A stretch of 64,000 bases of DNA from Streptomyces luomodiensis (GTDB lineage: Bacteria; Actinomycetota; Actinomycetes; Streptomycetales; Streptomycetaceae), in the NCBI RefSeq assembly GCF_031679605.1, contig NZ_CP117522.1, forward strand, positions 868,001 through 932,000. The letters are read 5' to 3'. Below the pieces are notes generated by a model. That model was not told the DNA's origin and did not search any database. It saw only the letters and a program-made list of their open reading frames with translations. Made by a program: the position numbers and the translations under genes. Below, piece after piece: positions 27,801-36,214 of this stretch (within the stretch, counting starts at the first letter, position 1; each line of letters begins with the position of its first letter).

Positions 27801-30800
27801 CATGTCGACTGGAGCGCGGGCGATGTCCGCCTGCTGACCGAGGCGCGGGAGTGGCCGCGCGCCGAGCAGCCACGCCGGGCGGGCGTCTCCTCATTCGGCA
27901 TCAGCGGCACCAACGCACACGTCATCGTCGAGCAGGCACCCGAAGAGCCGGCGGCGGCCCTTGGCACCGTCGAGACCGAACCCGTTCACGGGCCGGTGCC
28001 GTGGGTGGTCTCGGCGCGCGGTACCGAGGCACTGCGCGGTCAGGCACGGGCACTGGCCGACCGGGTGACCGCCGACCCCGGAGCAACACCGGCCGAGGTC
28101 GGATGGTCGCTGCTGCGCTCCAGGACACTGTTCGACCACCGGGCCGTACTCATCGGCCAGAACCGCGAAGAACTGCTGGCAGGACTGGACGCACTGGCCA
28201 CAGGAGAACCGCATCCGAGTCTGGTCCACCCCGGAAAGGCCACCGACACCACCGGACAGACCGTCTTCCTGTTCAGCGGACAAGGCAGCCAACGCCCCGG
28301 CATGGGCGCCGACCTGTACAACCGCTTCCCCGTCTTCGCCGAAGCCTTCGACGAAGTCTGCGGCCTGCTCGACCCACACCTCGAACAGCCGCTACGGCAG
28401 GTGACCTTCGGCACCCACCCCGAACAGGCAGCACTGCTGGACCACACCACCTACGCCCAAACCGGACTCTTCGCCCTGCACATCGCCCTCGCCCGGCTAC
28501 TCGCCTCCGTCGGCATCCACCCGGACGTGGTCATCGGACACTCCATCGGGGAAATCGCCGCCGCCCACATCGCCGGAGTCTTCAACCTCCCCGACGCCTG
28601 CCGCCTCGTCGCCGCCCGCGCCACCCTCATGGGACAACTTCCCCCCGGCGGAAGCATGGCCACCATCGCCGCCACCCCGGACGAACTCGCTCACGACCTC
28701 ACCGGCCATGACGGCCAGGTGACCATCGCCGCCCACAACACCCCCGGCAACACCGTCATCTCCGGACCGACCGAGCCGGTGGCCGAGATCAGCGCCATCT
28801 GGGCGGCGAAGGGCCGCAAAACCCGGACACTCACCGTCAGCCACGCCTTCCACTCCCCCCTGATGGACCCCATCCTCAAACCATTCCGGGACCAGATCAG
28901 CGGACTGACCTACCACCACCCCACCATCCCCCTCATCAGCAACCTCACCGGACAACCAGCCGATGACCACATCACCACCCCCGACTACTGGGTCCAGCAC
29001 ATCCGCCAACCCGTCCACTTCCACCAAGCCATCACCCACACCGCCCCCCAAACCCGCATCTTCCTCGAACTCGGCCCCGACCCCACCCTGACCACCGCCA
29101 CCCACCACACCCTCCACCACACCACCCACCAACCCACCGACCACCCCACACCCCTCATCACCTCCACCCTCACCCGCAAACACCCCGACACCCACGCCCT
29201 CACCCACACCCTCGCCCGCCTCCACACCACCGGCGCGAACGTAGACTGGACCAGCTGGTACCCCGCAACCCCCACCCCCCGCACCATCGACCTCCCCACC
29301 TACGCCTTCCAACACCAGCACTACTGGCTGTCGTCCGCCTCCTCCGCAGACCCAGCGCACCCGACGCCCACCGAGGCGGCGCTGGTCGACCGGGAGTTCT
29401 GGGAGGCGGTGGAGCGCGAGGACCTGGAAGCCCTGGCGGCGACCATCGACTCACCGGCGGACCAGCAGCCCATGCTGAGCGCGGTCCTCCCGACCCTGTC
29501 CGCCTGGCGGCGGCACCACCGGGAGCAGTCGGTCATCAGTTCCTGGCGGTATCAGACCGTCTGGAAGCCCCTTTCCGCTCCCTCCGCGCCTCCGGCCCTC
29601 GCCGGCACCTGGTTGCTGATCATCCCTGCTGGTCAGTCCGACCACCCTGCCGTGGCGGCCGCCGAGCATGCGCTGGCCTCCCACGGCGCCACCCCCCTCC
29701 ACCATGTGCTCGACACCCGGGCCATCGATCGCGACGCCTTGGTGGCACACCTCAGCCGTCTGACCGTCGAGGGCGGATTCGCCGGTGTGCTGAGCCTGCT
29801 CGCGCTCGATGAGGAGCCGCACCCCGAATACGCCGCCGTTCCCTCCGGGCTGGCCGCCACCACCACACTCGTCCAGGCCCTCGGCGACGCCGAGATCCCG
29901 GCGCCCCTGTGGTGCCTCACCCAAGGCGCCGTCGCCACCGGTCCCGGCGATCCGCTTCCCAGCCCGCGGCAGGCGCAGGCTTGGGGGCTCGGCCGCGCCG
30001 CGGCCCTGGAGCACCCTCGCCGCTGGGGTGGCCTGATCGACCTGCCGACCGCCATCGACCACCACACCTCCGGCCGTCTGGCCGCCCTGCTCGCCCCCGG
30101 TCAGCCGGAGGACCAGACCGCCATCCGCGCCACCGGCAGCTACGCCCGGCGCCTCCGCAGGGCCGGTACCCCCACTACCGCCCCCAGGACCTGGCAGCCC
30201 ATGGGCACCACGCTCATCACCGGTGGCACCGGCGCTCTCGGCGCCCATGTCGCCCGCTGGCTCGCCCACCGGGGCGCCCCCCACCTCCACCTCATCAGCC
30301 GCTCCGGCCCCGACGCCCCCGGCGCCGCGGAACTCACCCAAGAACTCACCACCCTGGGCACGACCGTCACCATCACCGCCTGCGACGCCTCCGACCGCAC
30401 CGCACTCCAACACCTCCTCGACACCATCCCCGCCGAACACCCCCTCACCGCCGTCATCCACACCGCCGGGACGTCGGACACGGAGCTCATCGCCGGTCTG
30501 GGACCGGAGCGGCTTCAGCATGTACTCGGGGCCAAAGCCCTGGCGGCCGCCCATCTGCACGAGCTGACTCAGGGGCTGGACCTCAGCGCCTTCGTGCTCT
30601 TCTCGTCCGGTGCGGCGGCGTGGGGCGGCAGTCGGCAAGGCGCCTACGCCGCCGCGAACACCTATCTCGACGCGCTCGCCGCACACCGCCGCGCCCGAGG
30701 ACTGGCCGCCACCAGCCTCGCCTGGGGCCCGTGGGGTGAGGCAGGCATGGCCGCCGACGAAACCGCGCTCTCCTTCTACGGCCGACGTGGGCTGTCACCG

Positions 30801-33800
30801 CTGAGCCCCGATCTGGCCGTGGCATCGCTCCAGTACGCCCTGGACCACCGTGACACCACGATCGCCGTCGCGGACATCGACTGGGAGCGGTTCCCGACGG
30901 CCTTCACCGCCCAGCGCCCCAGCCCGCTGTTCGACGACCTGATCGCCGTCACCGAGAACCCGGCCGGGCGACCCACCGGCGCGTCCACCGCCACGTCGCT
31001 CCAGCAGCGGCTCTCCGACTGCACCCCCGACCAGCAGCACCAACTCCTGCTCGAACGGATCCAGTCCCTCGCCGCCTCGATCCTGGGGCATTCCGGGCCG
31101 GACGCCATTCCGCCCACCCAGCCCTTCCAGGAGCTCGGGTTCGACTCCCTGACCGCCGTGGAGCTGCGCAACCAGCTTGCCACCGCCACCGGGATCGACC
31201 TCGCGCCCACACTCGTCTTCGACCACCCCACACCCAACGGGCTCGCCACCTATCTGCGCGGAGAGCTCACGGGCCGGCGGACCGACGTACCCGCTCACAG
31301 CCCCGTCGCGGCCGCCCAGGACGAGCCGATCGCGATCGTCGGCATGGCCTGTCACTACCCCGGCGACGCCCACTCCCCGAAGGATCTGTGGGACCTGGTC
31401 ACCGCCCACCGGGATGCCATCGCGGAGATGCCCGCCGACCGCAACTGGGATCTGAACGCCCTCTACCACCCCGACCCCGACCACGCGGGGACGAGCTACG
31501 TCCGCGAGGGTGGTTTCCTCCACCAGGCGGCCGAGTTCGATCCCGCGTTCTTCGGCATCAGCCCGCGTGAGGCGATCGCCATGGACCCCCAGCAGCGGCT
31601 GCTCCTCGAAACCGCCTGGGAGACCTTCGAGAACGCGGGTCTCGACCGGGACATGCTCGCGGGCAGCAATACGGGAGTGTTCGCGGGGGTGACGTCCCAG
31701 GACTATCTGTCCCTCACCGGTGATACGGCGAGCGACGTCGAAGGCTATGTCGCCACGGGCAATATCGGCAGTGTGGTGTCAGGGCGGGTGGCCTACTCGT
31801 TCGGCCTCGAAGGCCCGGCGGTCACGGTGGACACGGCGTGCTCGTCCTCGCTGGTGGCGATGCATCTGGCGGCCCAGGCCCTGCGGCAGGGCGAGTGCAC
31901 CTTGGCGCTGGCGGGCGGTGTCACGGTGATGGCCACACCGGGCGCGTTCATCGAGTTCTCCCGCCAGCGCGGACTGGCCCCCGACGCCCGGTGCAAACCG
32001 TTCGCGGCAGCGGCGGACGGCATGGTGTGGGGCGAGGGCGTCGGTCTCGTACTGCTGGAGCGGCTGTCCGACGCACGGCGCAACGGCCACCGGGTGCTTG
32101 CCATGGTACGTGGCTCCGCCGTCAACCAGGACGGTACGAGCAACGGCCTGACCGCGCCGAACGGCCCCTCCCAGCAACGGGTGATCCGGCAGGCCCTCGC
32201 CAACGCCCGGCTGACGCCGTCCGATGTGGACGCCGTCGAGGCGCACGGTACGGGCACGACGCTGGGTGACCCGATCGAGGCACAGGCGCTGCTGGCCACG
32301 TACGGCCAGGACCGGCCCGAAGGACGTCCGCTGTGGCTGGGCTCCATCAAGTCCAACATCGGCCACACCCAGGCCGCCGCCGGAGTGGCCGGTGTCATCA
32401 AGATGGTGATGGCGATGCGCCACGGCGTGCTGCCCGCCTCGCTGCACATCGACGCACCGACACCCCATGTCGACTGGAACGCGGGCGACCTGCGGCTGCT
32501 CACCGAACCCGTCCCCTGGCCCCAGGACGAACGGCCACGCCGGGCGGGCGTCTCGTCCTTCGGCATCTCTGGTACGAACGCCCACCTCATCCTCGAGCAG
32601 GTTCCTGAGCCGACCGAGCCCGCTCCCGTATCGAACGCCGGCGGTGTGGTGCCCTGGGTGATCTCCGCACAGAGCGACGCGGCGCTACGGGGCCAGGCGC
32701 GGGCCTTGACCAGGCGCATCATGGACGACCCCGACGTGAGCGCTGCGGAGGTCGGATGGTCGCTGCTGCGCTCCAGGACACTGTTCGACCACCGGGCCGT
32801 ACTCATCGGCCAGAACCGCGAAGAACTGCTGGCAGGACTGGACGCACTGGCCACAGGAGAACCGCATCCGAGCCTGGTCCACCCCGGAAAGGCCACCGAC
32901 ACCACCGAACAGACCGTCTTCCTGTTCAGCGGACAAGGCAGCCAACGCCCCGGCATGGGCACCGACCTGTACAACCGATTCCCCGTCTTCGCCGAAGCCT
33001 TCGACGAAATCTGCGGCCTCCTCGACCCACACCTCGAACAGCCGCTACGGCAGGTGACCTTCGGCACCCACCCCGAACAGGCAGCACTGCTGGACCACAC
33101 CACCTACGCCCAAACCGGACTCTTCGCCCTGCACATCGCCCTCGCCCGGCTACTCGCCTCCGTCGGCATCCACCCGGACGTGGTCATCGGACACTCCATC
33201 GGGGAAATCGCCGCCGCCCACATCGCCGGAGTCTTCAACCTCCCCGACGCCTGCCACCTCATCGCCGCCCGCGCCACCCTCATGGGAGGGCTCCCCGCCG
33301 GCGGAAGCATGGCCACCATCGCCGCCACCCCTGACGAGCTCGCCCACGACCTCACCGGCCATGACGGCCAGGTGACCATCGCCGCCCACAACACCCCCGG
33401 CAACACCGTCATCTCCGGCCCCACCGAACCAGTCACCGAGATCAGCGCCATCTGGGCAGCCAAGGGCCGCAAAACCCGGACACTCACCGTCAGCCACGCC
33501 TTCCACTCCCCCCTGATGGACCCCATCCTCAAACCATTCCGGGACCAGATCAGCGGACTGACCTACCACCACCCCACCATCCCCCTCATCAGCAACCTCA
33601 CCGGACAACCAGCCGATGACCACATCACCACCCCCGACTACTGGGTCCAGCACATCCGCCAACCCGTCCACTTCCACCAAGCCATCACCCACACCGCCCC
33701 CCAAACCCGCATCTTCCTCGAACTCGGCCCCGACCCCACCCTGACCACCGCCACCCACCACACCCTCCACCACACCACCCACCAACCCACACCCCTCATC

Positions 33801-36167
33801 ACCTCCACCCTCACCCACAAACACCCCGACACCCACGCCCTCACCCACACCCTCGCCCGCCTCCACACCACCGGCGCGAACGTGGACTGGACCAGCTGGT
33901 ACCCCGCGACCCCCACCCCCCGCACCATCGACCTCCCCACCTACGCCTTCCAACACCAGCACTACTGGCTCGCCCCGCCCGCCCCTCGCGGCGACGGCCA
34001 CACCAACAGCCACACCAACGGCCACGTCCGGGCCGAGGCCAGGCTCTGGGACGCCATCGAGAAGCTCGACGTCAGCGCCCTCACCAGCACACTCCAACTG
34101 GAGGAGGGCGGCCCCGGCGTCGACGCCCTGCTGCCCGCGCTCCCCATACTGTCCACCTGGCGGCGCCGGCACCGGGAACGCTCCACCATCGACTCCTGGC
34201 GCTACCGCGTCACGTGGAAGCGTCTGCCGGACCTCGCCACCGCGCCGACGCTCGGCGGGACCTGGCTGCTCCTCGTCCCGTCCGGGCTGGAGGAGCACCC
34301 GGCCGTCCACGCCGCCGCCCAGGCGCTCGACGGCCATGGCGCGGCCCATGAGGTCCTGTCGGTCGATGGCGCGGACGCCCAGCGCGACGCCCTCACTCCC
34401 CGGCTCTCACACCTGACCGATGGCGGCACACCCGAGGGTGTGCTGAGTCTGCTCGCCCTCGACCAGACGCCCCACCCCGGCCATCCGGCCGTCCCCATGG
34501 GGCTGGCCGCCACGGCCGCTCTTGTCCAGGCCCTCGGCCAGACGGGACTCATGGCGCCCCTGTGGTGCGTCACCCAGGGTGCGGTGGCCGCCGTCGCCAC
34601 CGATCCGCTCCCCCACCCCCACCAGGCGCAGATGTGGGGTATGGGCCGGGTCGCGGCCCTGGAACACCCCCGCCTCTGGGGTGGTCTCATCGACCTCCCG
34701 ACCGTCCTCGACGCCCGCACTCCGGCCCGTATCGCCGCCGTGCTGGTGCCCGGTCAGCCGGAGGACCAAGTAGCGATCCGCTCCACCGTCCTCGCCCGCC
34801 GGCTGGAGCGCGCGGTCGGCACCGACACCGTGTCCACCGCGTGGCACCCCACCGGTACGACCTTGATCACCGGTGGTACCGGCGCTCTCGGCGCCCATGT
34901 CGCCCGCTGGCTCGCCCACCGGGGCGCGCCCCACCTCCACCTCATCAGCCGCTCCGGCCCCGACGCCCCCGGCGCCGCGGAACTCACCCAAGAACTCACC
35001 ACCCTGGGCACGACCGTCACCATCACCGCCTGCGACGCCTCCGACCGCACCGCACTCCAACACCTCCTCGACACCATCCCCGCCGAACACCCCCTCACCG
35101 CCGTCATCCACGCGGCCGGTGTCGCGGAGAACACCCCGCTGGCCGAGCTCGACCTGTCGCGGATCGATGCGGTGCTGCGGCCCAAGGCGCTCGCCGCCAC
35201 CGTGCTCCATGAACTCACCGAGGATCTCGACCTCAGCGCCTTCGTGCTCTTCTCATCGGGTGCCGCCACGTGGGGCGGTAGCCGACAGCCCTCCTACGCC
35301 GCCGCCAACGCCTACCTCGACGCCCTCGCCGAGCACCGCCGCGCCCGGGGGCTCCCCGCCACCAGCGTGGCCTGGGCGCCGTGGAGCGAGGGGGGCATGG
35401 CCGCCGACGAGGCCGTCGTCGACTACTACCGCCGGCGCGGAATGCGTCCTCTCGACACCGATCTCGCCATCGCCTCGCTCCAGCACTCCCTCGACCACGG
35501 CGACACCACCATCGCCATCGCGGACATCGACTGGGAGAGGTTCCCGGCCGGTTTCACCGCACAACGGCCCAGCCCGCTGCTGTCCGGCCTGGCCGCCGCG
35601 GCGGCACCCACCGATGTCGTCCCGGACGCCACCGCGGCCATGAGCGGCTCACTTGCCCGGCAACTGGCCACTGGCACCCCCGCCCAGCGGCATCAGCTTC
35701 TCCTCCATCACATCCGCACGCATGCCGCCGCGATCCTCGGCCACTCCACCGTCGACGCCGTCCCGCCCGCCCAGCCGTTCCAGGAGCTGGGGTTCGACTC
35801 CCTCACGGCGGTCGAATTCGGGCATCGGCTCTCCGCCGCCACCGGTGTCGAGCTTCCGCCCACCCTCGTCTTCGACCACCCCACGCCCAAGGAGCTGGCC
35901 GACTTCCTGCGCGAGCGGCTCGTCGAGGGGGAGCTTGCCTCGGAAGGGCATCTGCTGTCCGAGCTCGACCGGTGGGACGCGGTCTCGGAGCCCTCAGCGG
36001 TGGACGAGGCGGCCCGGCGGCGGATCACCGGGCGGCTGCGGCTGCTGCTGGCCAAGTGGGGTGAAACGGAGGGGGAAACCCGGCGTTCCGCGGCCCACAG
36101 CGAGCTCGAGGCGGCGACGGCGGAAGACATCTTCGACCTCATCTCCGACGAGTTCGGAAAGTCGTGA
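21900..36167 (+). CDS. Type I modular polyketide synthase, three modules: (KS-AT-KR-ACP)x3, all malonyl-type AT
   Basis: The 4755-residue enzyme adds three acetate units, each reduced to a beta-hydroxyl. A coiled-coil docking region (1-33) leads in. Module 1: KS Cys207 with His342/His382, AT Ser663 with malonyl motif HAFH 763-766, KR Tyr1360, ACP Ser1526. Module 2: Cys1759, Ser2215, Tyr2916, Ser3083. Module 3: Cys3314, Ser3766, Tyr4466, Ser4634. A docking domain ends the chain. Each KR has Trp eight residues before Tyr, no His at Tyr-3 and no LDD motif, which is the A1 pattern. There is no DH or ER. KS1 differs from the others (EALGMAPQQR, NIGHAQMAAG). Codon 1900 is TTA (27597-27599). AT segments of the modules are nearly identical DNA repeats. 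Family call is certain; stereochemistry is predicted. Confidence 0.97.
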   Translation: MAGNEEKLLDYLKRVTADLRQTQRRLKDVESAGHEPVAIVGMSCRFPGGVRSAEDLWELVAAERDAISELPTDRNWDLENLFHPDPEHPGTSYTREGGFIDDPAGFDAAFFGISPREALGMAPQQRLALEASWEAIEHAGIDPESLRGSRTGTFIGCDHLDYCSDASQVPEGSAGYFTIGNSASVVSGRVAYALGLEGAAVTVDTACSSSLVALHLACQAIRQGDCDTALAGGVAVMSSTAPFIGFSELRGLAPDGRSKAFSADSDGMTLAEGVGVLLLERLSDARRNGHRVLAVVRGSAVNQDGASNGLTAPNGPSQQRVIRQALANARLSPSDVDAVEAHGTGTTLGDPIEAQALLATYGQDRPEGRPLWLGSIKSNIGHAQMAAGAAGVIKMVMAMRHGVLPASLHIDAPTPHVDWSAGDVQLLTEAREWPRAEHPRRAGVSSFGISGTNAHVIIEQAPEEPAAARGTVETDPVDGPVPWVVSARGGEALRGQARALADRVTADPDVSAAEVGWSLLRSRTLFDHRAVLIGQNREELLAGLDALAAGEPHPGLVHPGKAADTAGQTVFLFSGQGSQRPGMGADLYNRFPVFAEAFDEVCGLLDPHLDRPLRELVFNHEPEQAALLDHTTYAQTGLFALHIALARLLASVGIHPDVVIGHSIGEVAAAHIAGVFNLPDACHLVAARATLMGGLPAGGSMATIAATPDELAHDLTTHNGHVTIAAHNTPGNTVISGPTEPVAEISAIWAAKGRKTRTLTVSHAFHSPLMDPILKPFRDQISGLTYHHPTIPLISNLTGQPADNHITTPDYWVQHIRQPVHFHQAITHTAPQTRIFLELGPDPTLTTATHHTLHHHPTHQPTPLITSTLTRKHPDTHALTHTLARLHTTGANVDWTSWFPTDPAPRVVGLPTYAFQHQRFWLAPPAARTSFEGAAEDPAEAQLWHAIEELDVDTLSSTLQLEEGGPGVDALLPALPILSTWRRRHRERSTIDSWRYRTTWQQLPDPATPALTGTWLVVAPTGQLEHATVRVTVQALQAHGATALPHAVGTHDIDRAALRERLDRLTEDARPAGVISLLALDQDPLTDHPAVPAGLAATTALLQALGDAGISAPLWCLTQGAVATGRNDLLPHPEQAQIWGLGRVAALEHPQRWGGLIDLPATMTHHTAGRLAALLVPGQSEDQVAIRTTGTYARRLVRVPAADTSPAPWEPSGTTLITGGTGGLGAQIARWLAHRGAPHLHLISRSGPDAPGAAELSEELTALGTAVTITACDASDRTALQHLLDTIPAEHPLTAVIHTAGTMELGQIDELDPGRLQSVLRSKALAATHLHELTQELDLTAFVLFSSNAATWGSGRQAAYAAANTYLDALAAHRRARGLAATSLAWGPWGEAGMAADQHTLSHLKRRGLSPLTTDLAVKSLHHALTHHDTAVTIADVDWEKFGRTFTAQRPSPFLSRLMTSSAEPTTPAAAADDNPLRQQLGSAPAAQRHQILVRHIQTLAAAILGHSGLDAIAPVQPFQELGFDSLTAVELRNQLATTTGLPLAPALVFDHPTPNALATYLCAELAGQKAAVTPHMSSASAAAQDEPIAIVGMACRYPGGVRSPEGLWELVVAGRDAIGGMPTDRDWDLATLFDPDPERLGTSYAREGGFLHDAAGFDAAFFGISPREALAMDPQQRLLLETAWETFENAGLDRDTLAGSDTGVFTGGTYQGYGASGSSSAQEVEGYLLAGGTPSVMSGRVAYAFGLEGPAVTVDTACSSSLVAMHLAAQALRQGECSMALAGGVTVMATPTTFIEFSRQRGLAADGRCKPFASAADGTGWGEGAGLLLLERLSDARRNGHRVLAVIRGSAVNQDGTSNGLTAPNGPSQQRVIGQALANARLSPAEVDVVEGHGTGTTLGDPIEAQALLATYGQDRPEGRPLWLGSIKSNIGHTQAAAGVAGVIKMVMAMRHGVLPASLHINAPTPHVDWSAGDVRLLTEAREWPRAEQPRRAGVSSFGISGTNAHVIVEQAPEEPAAALGTVETEPVHGPVPWVVSARGTEALRGQARALADRVTADPGATPAEVGWSLLRSRTLFDHRAVLIGQNREELLAGLDALATGEPHPSLVHPGKATDTTGQTVFLFSGQGSQRPGMGADLYNRFPVFAEAFDEVCGLLDPHLEQPLRQVTFGTHPEQAALLDHTTYAQTGLFALHIALARLLASVGIHPDVVIGHSIGEIAAAHIAGVFNLPDACRLVAARATLMGQLPPGGSMATIAATPDELAHDLTGHDGQVTIAAHNTPGNTVISGPTEPVAEISAIWAAKGRKTRTLTVSHAFHSPLMDPILKPFRDQISGLTYHHPTIPLISNLTGQPADDHITTPDYWVQHIRQPVHFHQAITHTAPQTRIFLELGPDPTLTTATHHTLHHTTHQPTDHPTPLITSTLTRKHPDTHALTHTLARLHTTGANVDWTSWYPATPTPRTIDLPTYAFQHQHYWLSSASSADPAHPTPTEAALVDREFWEAVEREDLEALAATIDSPADQQPMLSAVLPTLSAWRRHHREQSVISSWRYQTVWKPLSAPSAPPALAGTWLLIIPAGQSDHPAVAAAEHALASHGATPLHHVLDTRAIDRDALVAHLSRLTVEGGFAGVLSLLALDEEPHPEYAAVPSGLAATTTLVQALGDAEIPAPLWCLTQGAVATGPGDPLPSPRQAQAWGLGRAAALEHPRRWGGLIDLPTAIDHHTSGRLAALLAPGQPEDQTAIRATGSYARRLRRAGTPTTAPRTWQPMGTTLITGGTGALGAHVARWLAHRGAPHLHLISRSGPDAPGAAELTQELTTLGTTVTITACDASDRTALQHLLDTIPAEHPLTAVIHTAGTSDTELIAGLGPERLQHVLGAKALAAAHLHELTQGLDLSAFVLFSSGAAAWGGSRQGAYAAANTYLDALAAHRRARGLAATSLAWGPWGEAGMAADETALSFYGRRGLSPLSPDLAVASLQYALDHRDTTIAVADIDWERFPTAFTAQRPSPLFDDLIAVTENPAGRPTGASTATSLQQRLSDCTPDQQHQLLLERIQSLAASILGHSGPDAIPPTQPFQELGFDSLTAVELRNQLATATGIDLAPTLVFDHPTPNGLATYLRGELTGRRTDVPAHSPVAAAQDEPIAIVGMACHYPGDAHSPKDLWDLVTAHRDAIAEMPADRNWDLNALYHPDPDHAGTSYVREGGFLHQAAEFDPAFFGISPREAIAMDPQQRLLLETAWETFENAGLDRDMLAGSNTGVFAGVTSQDYLSLTGDTASDVEGYVATGNIGSVVSGRVAYSFGLEGPAVTVDTACSSSLVAMHLAAQALRQGECTLALAGGVTVMATPGAFIEFSRQRGLAPDARCKPFAAAADGMVWGEGVGLVLLERLSDARRNGHRVLAMVRGSAVNQDGTSNGLTAPNGPSQQRVIRQALANARLTPSDVDAVEAHGTGTTLGDPIEAQALLATYGQDRPEGRPLWLGSIKSNIGHTQAAAGVAGVIKMVMAMRHGVLPASLHIDAPTPHVDWNAGDLRLLTEPVPWPQDERPRRAGVSSFGISGTNAHLILEQVPEPTEPAPVSNAGGVVPWVISAQSDAALRGQARALTRRIMDDPDVSAAEVGWSLLRSRTLFDHRAVLIGQNREELLAGLDALATGEPHPSLVHPGKATDTTEQTVFLFSGQGSQRPGMGTDLYNRFPVFAEAFDEICGLLDPHLEQPLRQVTFGTHPEQAALLDHTTYAQTGLFALHIALARLLASVGIHPDVVIGHSIGEIAAAHIAGVFNLPDACHLIAARATLMGGLPAGGSMATIAATPDELAHDLTGHDGQVTIAAHNTPGNTVISGPTEPVTEISAIWAAKGRKTRTLTVSHAFHSPLMDPILKPFRDQISGLTYHHPTIPLISNLTGQPADDHITTPDYWVQHIRQPVHFHQAITHTAPQTRIFLELGPDPTLTTATHHTLHHTTHQPTPLITSTLTHKHPDTHALTHTLARLHTTGANVDWTSWYPATPTPRTIDLPTYAFQHQHYWLAPPAPRGDGHTNSHTNGHVRAEARLWDAIEKLDVSALTSTLQLEEGGPGVDALLPALPILSTWRRRHRERSTIDSWRYRVTWKRLPDLATAPTLGGTWLLLVPSGLEEHPAVHAAAQALDGHGAAHEVLSVDGADAQRDALTPRLSHLTDGGTPEGVLSLLALDQTPHPGHPAVPMGLAATAALVQALGQTGLMAPLWCVTQGAVAAVATDPLPHPHQAQMWGMGRVAALEHPRLWGGLIDLPTVLDARTPARIAAVLVPGQPEDQVAIRSTVLARRLERAVGTDTVSTAWHPTGTTLITGGTGALGAHVARWLAHRGAPHLHLISRSGPDAPGAAELTQELTTLGTTVTITACDASDRTALQHLLDTIPAEHPLTAVIHAAGVAENTPLAELDLSRIDAVLRPKALAATVLHELTEDLDLSAFVLFSSGAATWGGSRQPSYAAANAYLDALAEHRRARGLPATSVAWAPWSEGGMAADEAVVDYYRRRGMRPLDTDLAIASLQHSLDHGDTTIAIADIDWERFPAGFTAQRPSPLLSGLAAAAAPTDVVPDATAAMSGSLARQLATGTPAQRHQLLLHHIRTHAAAILGHSTVDAVPPAQPFQELGFDSLTAVEFGHRLSAATGVELPPTLVFDHPTPKELADFLRERLVEGELASEGHLLSELDRWDAVSEPSAVDEAARRRITGRLRLLLAKWGETEGETRRSAAHSELEAATAEDIFDLISDEFGKS
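23445..24594 (+). repeat. AT cassette repeat, copy 1 (PKS module 1)
   Basis: This segment is nearly identical at the DNA level to 28101-29330 and 32755-33970. The coding strand is extremely C-rich and G-poor. A patch at about 23730-23775 differs from the other two copies. Confidence 0.85.
28101..29330 (+). repeat. AT cassette repeat, copy 2 (PKS module 2)
   Basis: Long near-identical copy of the segments in modules 1 and 3. It extends further 3' with copy 3, through the post-AT linker motif TYAFQHQHYWL. Confidence 0.85.
32755..33970 (+). repeat. AT cassette repeat, copy 3 (PKS module 3)
   Basis: Near-identical copy of the module 1 and 2 AT segments. It shares with copy 2 the patch that distinguishes both from copy 1. 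Confidence 0.85.
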
Positions 36168-36214
36168 GCCCGATGACCCCCATCCTCCGCGACGCGCCAA
36201 GGAGCCTCCGCTAG

